Shown piece after piece: positions 33,542 through 40,169 of a stretch of 64,000 nt of DNA. The notes beneath the pieces are model-generated. The model ran no database searches, was not told the origin of the DNA, and saw nothing but the letters and a program-made list of their open reading frames with translations. The number at the start of each line of letters is the position of its first letter. The first letter of the stretch is position 1. Position numbers and translations under genes: made by a program. Origin of the DNA: Hyphomonas neptunium ATCC 15444 (GTDB lineage: Bacteria > Pseudomonadota > Alphaproteobacteria > Caulobacterales > Hyphomonadaceae); NCBI RefSeq assembly GCF_000013025.1, contig NC_008358.1:248001-312000 (forward strand), written 5' to 3'.

Positions 33542-34287
33542 TCGGGATTGATACGTTCAAAGCCTTCTTCGCTGATCACGGCGATCAGTATGCCTTGATA
33601 GGCGGTGCAGCGTGCGACTTGCTGTTTGCAGATGCGGGTCTGCAATTCCGCGCCACCAAGGATCTGGATATCATCATCTGTGTCGAGATCATCAACGCAG
33701 ATTTCGCGAAGGCATTTGCCGACTTCCTCGCGAAGGGCAAGTACACCCAGTTCGCCATGCATGAGGGTGAGAAGAAATTCTATCGCTTCTCCAAGCCTGA
33801 AACAGAAGGCTTCCCGGCTATGATAGAACTATTTGCGCGGCCCGCAGCTGCGATCGACCTGCCGGACACGGATCGCTATGTGAGGTTGGCGGTCGAAGAT
33901 GCTCTGGTAAGTTTGTCCGCTCTTTTGCTCGATGACAACTACTACGAACTCGTTAGGGAGGGACGGGAAGTAGTCGATGGCGTGTCGATTCTTGGCGCGG
34001 CACTACTGATACCCTTCAAGGCGCGGGCATGGCTTGACCTCACAGCCCGCAAGGCGGAGGGGGAGACGATCGACAGCAACAATATCAAGAAGCATCGAAA
34101 CGACGTGTTCCGCCTTGCCCAGCTGCTTACACAGGAACCCGTTGCCCTTCCCGATACCGTCAAGGACGATCTCAAAAAATTCGCTGCCGCCATGCAAGAC
34201 GAAGATGTCGATCCGGCCACGTTCAATGTTGAAAATATGACTAAGAATGATGCACTGGAAGCTGTGACAAAAGTATATGCACTCTGA
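33535..34287 (+). CDS. AbiEii/AbiGii-like nucleotidyltransferase toxin
   Basis: A 250-residue protein of the DNA-polymerase-beta-type nucleotidyltransferase fold. The active-site pattern is YALIGGAACDLLF (Gly23-Gly24), then ATKDLDIII (Asp43-x-Asp45), as in AbiEii toxins that modify RNA or nucleotide pools. The C-terminal half is helical. The gene starts inside the 3' end of its presumed antitoxin and was likely gained with it as a type IV-like pair. A third Asp is not obvious to me, so activity is not certain. Confidence 0.78.
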   Translation: MVVGIDTFKAFFADHGDQYALIGGAACDLLFADAGLQFRATKDLDIIICVEIINADFAKAFADFLAKGKYTQFAMHEGEKKFYRFSKPETEGFPAMIELFARPAAAIDLPDTDRYVRLAVEDALVSLSALLLDDNYYELVREGREVVDGVSILGAALLIPFKARAWLDLTARKAEGETIDSNNIKKHRNDVFRLAQLLTQEPVALPDTVKDDLKKFAAAMQDEDVDPATFNVENMTKNDALEAVTKVYAL

Positions 34288-34296
34288 GAAAGCCAG

Positions 34297-34572
34297 ATGA
34301 GCTCGATCAAGCCTCTTGAGATGCAACTCATTGCCAGTGCGTTTGAACGCAAAGGTGGGGCCGGTTATGTGCTCGATTTTTCCAACAGAATCTTCGCTGA
34401 GTTTTTCGCCGGAGAGTTTGATGTCGACATCTACGAGTCGCGTTTTGCAATAGATGGCCACGGAAAGCTCAAACGCCTTAAAGCCTTCCTCAAGATGGCT
34501 GACGACGCTGAATCTGCGCTGGTGCTACGGGCTGTGGGCGTACAGGGAGCGCGGCTGTCTGAAACCTTGTGA
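34297..34572 (+). pseudogene. Truncated gene after the AbiEii-like toxin
   Basis: The first part is a clean small domain: MSSIKPLEMQLIASAFERKG and YVLDFSNRIFAEFFAGEF, which is common as the N-terminal domain of hypothetical proteins in defence loci. At about residue 79 (LRAVGVQG) the likely continuation LWAYRERG is in another frame, and the sequence then meets the end of the integrase gene. Both facts suggest a frameshift and a 3' truncation at the point where the integrase block joins. The fragment may still be translated from the AbiE-like transcript. Confidence 0.55.
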
Positions 34573-34582
34573 GCGCGCTGCA

Positions 34583-35644
34583 TCATATGATCTTCCTGTC
34601 TTTGGCCATCCGCACGATCGTGTCGGGGGAGAGGTGGGTGTAGCGCTTCAGCATCTTCCAGTCCTTATGGCCCGTGACGAGCGCAACCTGCTCGATCTGG
34701 AGACCGGCTTCGAAGAGGCGGCTGGTGCCCTCATGGCGCAGATCGTGGAAATGGAGGTCTTCAATCCCAAGTTCCACGCAGGCCCTCCGGAACGCGGTCC
34801 CGATTGAGCGGGGGTTATAAGGGAAGACGCGGCCCTTATTCGTCGTGCTCCGGCGTTGCGCCATCAGGATGTCCCAGGCGTCATAGCCCGTGAGATCTAC
34901 GAGCGGGACGCGTTGGTCATTGCCATCCTTTTGCCGGGGGTCCTTTCGGTCACGGACAGTGACGGTCCGGCGGCGCTCGTCGACATCGGGCCATTCGATC
35001 GAGCATATCTCGGACTGACGCATGGCGGTTGCCACTGCAAAGGTGACAAGACGTGCCATCGGCGACTTCTGCCGGGAATTGCCTTCGAAGTAGGCGAGGA
35101 GTTGGTCGAGCTCTTCCTGTGTCGGGCGGCGGTCACGCTCCTGCGCCTTGCCGACGAGGCCGAGGCGTTTCAGGGCGACCCGTGCGAGGTCAACCTGGTC
35201 GGGGCTCACCGGCAGGCCGTGAACGGCGGACGCGTGCAGGAGCACGGTCTTGATATAGGAGATGTCGGCCGAGATCGTGGGTGGTCCTGCGCCTTCGGTG
35301 CGGCGATCACGCGCGAACTGGATGATCCGTTCACGGTCGAGCACTTCAAGCCGGACATGGCCGAGTTTGCCTTTGAGCTTGTCGAGGGAGTAGGTCTTCG
35401 ACCGGCGCAGCGCCTTGCCGACCTCCAGCATGTCTGCGATGTGCAGGTCGATCAGCTGGGCGAACGTCGAGAGGTCATCCGGGATGTTCTTCGAGACGCT
35501 TTCGCCCCGGTCGACCCGCCGCTCCATCTTGAGCGCCCACTCTTCGGCGTCCTTCCGGCGAACGAAGCACTGGGAGACATAGCGCCCCTTGCGTCGCACC
35601 TGGGCCCGCCACTGCCCCTTCGGCATCCTGTAAATCGTCGACAT
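34583..35644 (-). CDS. int: Tyrosine recombinase (integrase) of the dusA island
   Basis: Site-specific recombinase of 353 residues. The N-terminal arm- and core-binding domains cover about 1-165. The catalytic residues of the family are present: Arg in TAMRQSEICSIEW, HxxR in HFHDLRHEGTSRLF, His in TGHKDW and the nucleophile Tyr in LKRYTHLSPD. It starts at ATG 35644 behind CGGAG; a GTG at 35665 is in frame. It lies 110 bases from dusA and reads away from the junction, as expected for a dusA-specific integrase. Confidence 0.95.
   Translation of the reverse strand: MSTIYRMPKGQWRAQVRRKGRYVSQCFVRRKDAEEWALKMERRVDRGESVSKNIPDDLSTFAQLIDLHIADMLEVGKALRRSKTYSLDKLKGKLGHVRLEVLDRERIIQFARDRRTEGAGPPTISADISYIKTVLLHASAVHGLPVSPDQVDLARVALKRLGLVGKAQERDRRPTQEELDQLLAYFEGNSRQKSPMARLVTFAVATAMRQSEICSIEWPDVDERRRTVTVRDRKDPRQKDGNDQRVPLVDLTGYDAWDILMAQRRSTTNKGRVFPYNPRSIGTAFRRACVELGIEDLHFHDLRHEGTSRLFEAGLQIEQVALVTGHKDWKMLKRYTHLSPDTIVRMAKDRKII
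34604..34687. repeat. Direct repeat of the integrase 3' end (copy of 32353-32436)
   Basis: 84 bases, 80 identical to 32353-32436, same orientation. The two copies bracket the AbiE-like pair, so homologous recombination could delete that 2.2-kb module. Confidence 0.85.
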
Positions 35645-35686
35645 TTGTGTGCGCTCCGTGTGCACAGAGGGGTTAAATCAGGTACA

Positions 35687-35723
35687 AACGTGTGCAAATT
35701 GGTGCACACAAACTGCACACGTT
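35687..35723. repeat. TGTGCA-type inverted repeat between int and attR
   Basis: AACGTGTGCA (35687-35696) and TGCACACGTT (35714-35723) are a perfect 10-bp inverted repeat. Further GTGTGCAC (35658-35665) and GTGCACAC (35702-35709) copies lie close by. Their place beside attR suggests arm-type binding sites for the integrase, or an operator for int. Confidence 0.5.
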
Positions 35724-35754
35724 CTCTCTTTAGTCCCTTGATTGTACTCAAAAA

Positions 35755-36741
35755 ATGTCTAAAAAACAAGACTATAGATTTTCTGTCGCTCCGATGATGG
35801 ACTGGACTGACCGGCATTGCCGCGCGTTTCACCGCACTTTGACCAAGCGCGCGCTTTTGTGGACCGAGATGGTAACGGCCGATGCCGTGATCCATGGCGA
35901 CCGTCAGCGGCTCATCGGTTTCAGCGATGTGGAGCATCCCCTCGTCCTGCAGCTGGGCGGGTCTGAGCCCGGCAAGCTGGCGGAGGCGGCGCGGATTGCC
36001 GAAGGGTACGGGTATGATGAGGTGAACCTCAATTGTGGCTGCCCGTCAGAGCGGGTCCAGTCGGGCGCCTTCGGGGCCTGCCTGATGGCCGAGCCTGACC
36101 TGGTCGCAGACTGCGTGGCCGCAATGCGGGCGGCGGTGTCCATCCCGGTAACGGTCAAGAACCGGATCGCGATTGATGACCTGCCGGCACGCGAGACGCT
36201 GTTCACCTTCATTGAAAAAGTTTCGGTGGCGGGGTGTTCTGTATTCACCGTGCATGCGCGCAAAGCCTGGTTGAAGGGGCTGAGCCCCAAGGAAAACCGG
36301 GAGGTTCCTCCGCTGGACTATGGGCTGGTGGCGGAACTCAAGACGGCGCGGCCGGATCTGACGATTATTCTTAATGGCGGCATCGCGACAATTGATCAGT
36401 GCCGGGATCATATCGGTGTGTTCGACGGCGTGATGCTTGGACGGGCGGCGTATCAGACACCGGGCCTTCTGGGGCAGGTGGATTCCGATCTGTTTGGGGA
36501 AGGGGCAATGATCGCGGCGGGAGACGCGGTGCGCGCCTATGAACCCTATATTGCGGCGCGCCTGGCCGAAGGCTCGAATCTGCATGCCATGACGCGGCAT
36601 ATGCTCGGACTTTTTGCTGGCCAGCCTGGCGCCCGCCAGTGGCGGCGTATTCTGTCGGAGCAGGGAGTAAAGAAAGGCGCGGGACTGGACGTGCTGCGCG
36701 CTGCGCTCGGCGCGGTTGAGAACCCTGCGATGGCGGGTTAA
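35755..36741 (+). CDS. dusA: tRNA-dihydrouridine synthase A
   Basis: FMN enzyme that reduces uridine at D-loop positions of tRNA (20/20a in characterised DusA). The 328 residues have the family pattern: YRFSVAPMMDWTDRHCRAFH, LQLGGSEPGKLAEAA, VNLNCGCPSERVQSGAFGACL with the catalytic Cys, VKNRIAIDD, and FTVHARKAWLKGLSPKENR. The island has replaced the first five codons and the promoter; MSKKQD stands where the native gene had MPTKQN, so function should be kept. It transcribes away from the island. Confidence 0.96.
   Translation: MSKKQDYRFSVAPMMDWTDRHCRAFHRTLTKRALLWTEMVTADAVIHGDRQRLIGFSDVEHPLVLQLGGSEPGKLAEAARIAEGYGYDEVNLNCGCPSERVQSGAFGACLMAEPDLVADCVAAMRAAVSIPVTVKNRIAIDDLPARETLFTFIEKVSVAGCSVFTVHARKAWLKGLSPKENREVPPLDYGLVAELKTARPDLTIILNGGIATIDQCRDHIGVFDGVMLGRAAYQTPGLLGQVDSDLFGEGAMIAAGDAVRAYEPYIAARLAEGSNLHAMTRHMLGLFAGQPGARQWRRILSEQGVKKGAGLDVLRAALGAVENPAMAG
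35771..35801 (+). repeat. attR, right direct repeat of the dusA island
   Basis: Matches 21622-21652 at 30 of 31 bases and lies in codons 6-16 of intact dusA. The strand exchange must have occurred within this block, so the bases to its left (ATGTCTAAAAAACAAG) are of island origin. Confidence 0.92.
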
Positions 36742-36927
36742 CCGTGTTCTTTATTTGTTTGATTTCCCATGTTGCCTTTTCCAAGTTGGGAGAGAGGGCG
36801 CAGGGGATGGTCTGCCGGGTAGCAACCTTGGCTTTTGAGGGCGCACTTGCGCGATAGTCCATTATATCCTTGGGCCGGCGGGAGCAGTTAAGCCTCTTCT
36901 TAAGGCTTTCAGCTAGACTCTTGACCC

Positions 36928-38418
36928 ATGACCCATGACCCCGAACGCCCCGATGGCGCAGAAACGCCCGAACAGACATTTCTCGCCACGGCGAGTCATG
37001 AAATACGCACGCCTCTGAACGGTATTCTCGGTACGGTTTCGCTGTTGCTGGAAACAGAGCTTTCGCCGGCTCAGCGCGAATATGCCGAGACGATCCGCCT
37101 GTCAGGCGGGCGCCTGTTGGACCTGCTCAATAACGTTCTCGATTATGCCCGGTTGGACGCCTCTGCCGTCGAAGTCGAGGCCGAGAATTTCTGCCCCGTC
37201 CGGCTGTGCGGGGAAGTAGTCGAACTTCTCAGTCCCCGCGCGCATGCGGCCGGGCTTGATCTGGCGGTACGTTCCCTGCCGTCGCCGATGCCGGGATTTC
37301 TGGGAGACGCCGGCCGTATAAGGCAGATCCTGTTCAATCTTGTCGGTAATGCGCTGAAGTTCACCCCGCGCGGCGCTGTCCTTATCGATGCTGAAGTCGT
37401 TACAGGCGGCCTCGCTTTTCATATTCGCGATACCGGGCCGGGCATTGCGCCCGATGACCAGGCGCGCCTGTTCGAAGCGTTTCGCCAGACTGGCGCCGGG
37501 GATGCTTACCGCGATGGCGGCGTTGGTCTCGGCCTAGCCATCGTCAAGCGTCTGACCGATCTGCTCGGCGGGCGGATTGATGTCGTCTCAGCGCTCGGGG
37601 AAGGGGCCTCATTCAGCGTGTTCCTGCCACTGCAGCAATCTGGCGCTCCGCCGGCGGACGCGGTGGCGTTCATAGGCGGCCGCGTCGGTCTCGCGGGGCT
37701 GCCGCCCGCAACGGCGCTCTCCCTCTCGGCCGGCCTCCAGGCTATGGGCGCGTCTGTCCTGCAGATGGATGTGGCGAGCGGACAGATACCTGACGGAATA
37801 GACGTCCTGCTGGTGGGGGCAGACCTGCCCGAGGGCGCGGTTGCGGCGATGGCGCGCCAGGCGACATCACTGGTTGTTCTGCGGCCCGAAGATCGGGGCG
37901 CCATTGCCCGGTTCCGGGCACTGGGCTGTGTCGGTTGGCTCGTCCGGCCGCTGCGTATGAGTTCGGTGGCCGAGCGTATCCAGCTAGCCCGCTCCGGTGG
38001 GGATGCCGCCGACGAGCAGGAACTGGCGGCGGGCGCGGGCCGCGTGCTGATTGCCGATGACAATCCCGTAAACGCGCTGATTGCGCGCCGCGCCTTGGAA
38101 TCGGCCGGATTTACCGTAACAGTTGCCGCAACGGGCAGCGAAGCGCTTGAGGCTGCCGCCAGAATGGAGCCGAACCTTGTGCTGATGGATCTGCGAATGC
38201 CGGTCATGGACGGGTTTGAAGCGATGCGCCGGTTGCGGGCTGGCGGGTTTTCGCCGCCCATCATTGCAGTCTCGGCAGAGATCAATCCGGACATCGAACG
38301 CCGGGCACGCGCCGCAGGCGCAGACGGCGTCGCAGCAAAGCCGTTGGACGCCGAGGCCCTGCGCCGGCTGGCGCTGCGCTGGACCGGCCGGTCCGGCGCT
38401 GTGGCGGGCGCCGCATGA
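36928..38418 (+). CDS. Soluble hybrid sensor histidine kinase
   Basis: A 496-residue kinase with no transmembrane or PAS input domain. It begins almost at the phosphoacceptor: ATASHEIRTPLNGILG with His24. The ATPase domain follows with VGNALKFTPRG (N box), IRDTGPGIAPDD (G1) and GGVGLGLAIVKRL (G2). A degenerate receiver-like stretch precedes a full C-terminal receiver (about 375-490) with ADDNPVNALI, LVLMDLRMPVMDG (Asp421) and a conserved Lys in AAKPLD. The lack of a sensor suggests control by a protein partner. The stop overlaps the next ATG. Confidence 0.92.
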   Translation: MTHDPERPDGAETPEQTFLATASHEIRTPLNGILGTVSLLLETELSPAQREYAETIRLSGGRLLDLLNNVLDYARLDASAVEVEAENFCPVRLCGEVVELLSPRAHAAGLDLAVRSLPSPMPGFLGDAGRIRQILFNLVGNALKFTPRGAVLIDAEVVTGGLAFHIRDTGPGIAPDDQARLFEAFRQTGAGDAYRDGGVGLGLAIVKRLTDLLGGRIDVVSALGEGASFSVFLPLQQSGAPPADAVAFIGGRVGLAGLPPATALSLSAGLQAMGASVLQMDVASGQIPDGIDVLLVGADLPEGAVAAMARQATSLVVLRPEDRGAIARFRALGCVGWLVRPLRMSSVAERIQLARSGGDAADEQELAAGAGRVLIADDNPVNALIARRALESAGFTVTVAATGSEALEAAARMEPNLVLMDLRMPVMDGFEAMRRLRAGGFSPPIIAVSAEINPDIERRARAAGADGVAAKPLDAEALRRLALRWTGRSGAVAGAA

Positions 38419-40151
38419 CGGATACGGTTGGTGCGGCAGAGGCCAAAAAGACGCCGCGTTTCATCCGGGCGCTGCGTGCGCTGAACGACCGGCGCATGGC
38501 GGCGATGCTGCTGCTCTCTCTGGCCGCCGGTCTGCCCTTCGGGGCGGTGCTCGGCACACTGAATGCCTGGCTGACCGTTGAGGGCGTAACGCCCTCAACC
38601 ATCGGCACCCTGTCCCTCATCACGCTCGGCTACGCCTTCAAATATCTTTGGTCACCGGCCTTTCAGGTTGCCCGCCATCCCAAGCCTTTCCTAGGCCCCC
38701 GGCGCACCTGGCTGATCTCGCTTCAGGTGCCGATTGCGATCCTGCTGCTCATCCTGCCCTTCTCCAATCCGGCCAGCCAGATTGGCCTCATTGCCCTCGT
38801 CGCGCTCGGCGTCGCGCTGCTTTCAGCCACCCATGATACGGTGCTCGATGCCTGGCGCATTGAGGTCGCGCGGAGCGAGGAAGACAAGGATCTGATGGCT
38901 GCGCTCTATCAGTTCGGCTATCGCGCTTCGACCTTCATCACCGGTTTCATGGCGTTGCTGCTGGCTGAATATATCGGCTGGCAGATGGTCTACGGGTTGA
39001 TTGCACTGATGATGGTGCTGGCAATTTCCGGCACATTTATCGCGCCGGAGCCAGAGCTGTCAGGCAAGCCTGCCGAAGCGCGCGAAAGCTTTCAGGCGAC
39101 CGTCCCCGAAAAACCCCTGCGCATCTTCACGATCGCTGTCGCCGCTGGCTGGGCGCTTGCCATCACGATGATCGGCTGGCACGTCTTTGCCTCGCTCACG
39201 CAGGTGCCCCCGCCCAGCGGAAGCGCCTTTGTGCGGGAGCAGGGGCCTGTCATTGTTATCCTGACGGTCATGGTGCCGGCCACGCTGGCTGCTTTCCTTT
39301 TGTGGCGCCACGGCCGCGTGCCGGGCATTGCCGTGCCCGACAAGGCAGGGGATAGCCGCGCGGTGCGTGCGGTGCATTCGCTGTTCCGGGCGATCTTCGA
39401 TCCGCTGATGGAAATGATCGGCCGTTTGGGGTGGGGCGCGCTGCTCGTCCTCTTGCTGGCGCTCACCTACCGGTTTGCAGATGCCGTCTGGGGCGCGTTC
39501 GCCTACCCGTTTTATCTCGGTACCGACTATGGAGCGATCGGCCACACAATGGCGGATGTCGCGGTGGCCTCAAAATTCTTCGGCGTGCTGATGACCATGG
39601 CCGGCGCGGCCATCGGCGTTATCATTATCAGCCTGATCGGGCGCATGCCGGTTCTGGTGATCGGCGCCGTGCTGGCGGCGGCCACCAACCTTCTGTTTGC
39701 AGACCTTGCGCGCGGCGGCCTGGCCATCGATGCCTTCCTCGAATGGACGCGGCTGGCAGATCCGATCCGGATGTTTGCCGGCTGGGCAGCGGCCATCTCT
39801 CCGGAAGGGCAGGGCGCGGAGGCAGGTGCCCGCATGGCACGGCTGATGCTCGCCATCGGCGGGGAAAACCTGGCCGGCGGTTTTGCCAGCGTTGCGGTCG
39901 TCGCTTACCTCACATCGGTCGTGAACCCGCGCTTTGCCGCCGTGCAGTATGCGCTGCTCGGCTCGCTGACCATGCTGATCGGCACGCTCGGGCGGCCCTG
40001 GCTGGGCGAACTGATCGAACTGCACGGCTATTATACCGTGTTCATCGTCACTTTCTGGCTCGGCGGGGTTGCCGTGGTGCTCTCACTGCTGGAATGGGCG
40101 CGAATGGCCAGACAGAAAACCCCGGCCGCGCTGGACGCAGCCGGGGTGTGA
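38415..40151 (+). CDS. AmpG-like MFS permease
   Basis: Inner-membrane transporter of 578 residues with about 12-14 helices, in the family of AmpG (anhydromuropeptide import for peptidoglycan recycling). Typical sections are LAAGLPFGAVLGTLNAWLTV, YAFKYLWSPAFQVARHP, GPRRTWLISLQ and SATHDTVLDAWRIEV. The substrate is not proven by sequence. It begins on a 4-base overlap with the histidine kinase gene, so the kinase and transporter are co-translated, an unusual pairing. Confidence 0.85.
   Translation: MTDTVGAAEAKKTPRFIRALRALNDRRMAAMLLLSLAAGLPFGAVLGTLNAWLTVEGVTPSTIGTLSLITLGYAFKYLWSPAFQVARHPKPFLGPRRTWLISLQVPIAILLLILPFSNPASQIGLIALVALGVALLSATHDTVLDAWRIEVARSEEDKDLMAALYQFGYRASTFITGFMALLLAEYIGWQMVYGLIALMMVLAISGTFIAPEPELSGKPAEARESFQATVPEKPLRIFTIAVAAGWALAITMIGWHVFASLTQVPPPSGSAFVREQGPVIVILTVMVPATLAAFLLWRHGRVPGIAVPDKAGDSRAVRAVHSLFRAIFDPLMEMIGRLGWGALLVLLLALTYRFADAVWGAFAYPFYLGTDYGAIGHTMADVAVASKFFGVLMTMAGAAIGVIIISLIGRMPVLVIGAVLAAATNLLFADLARGGLAIDAFLEWTRLADPIRMFAGWAAAISPEGQGAEAGARMARLMLAIGGENLAGGFASVAVVAYLTSVVNPRFAAVQYALLGSLTMLIGTLGRPWLGELIELHGYYTVFIVTFWLGGVAVVLSLLEWARMARQKTPAALDAAGV
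40120..40146 (-). terminator. Terminator of maeB, inside the 3' end of the AmpG-like gene
   Basis: CCCCGGC (40120-40126) and GCCGGGG (40140-40146) form a 7-bp stem with a 13-base loop. On the minus strand it is followed by TTTTC. It lies 24 bases after the maeB stop and overlaps the convergent AmpG-like coding sequence. Confidence 0.6.
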
Positions 40152-40169
40152 TCTTTCTGGCGGAAGGCC

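Larger units (their letters stand above)
21622..35801. mobile_element. dusA-integrated genomic island carrying defence genes
   Basis: A 14.2-kb segment bounded by 31-bp direct repeats (21622-21652 and 35771-35801, one mismatch) that correspond to dusA codons 6-16. A tyrosine integrase reads away from the right junction, with clustered TGTGCA repeats between the two, as in integrative elements that target dusA. The interior has lower GC stretches and defence-type cargo. No conjugation, replication or structural phage genes were recognised, so it is an integrative element mobilised by others or a degraded one. A second integrase 3' end inside indicates composite history. Confidence 0.9.

Noticed and set aside
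36745-36910. TTAA pairs before the histidine kinase gene as CtrA boxes
   Set aside because: Spacing is 8 bases rather than 7 in both cases.
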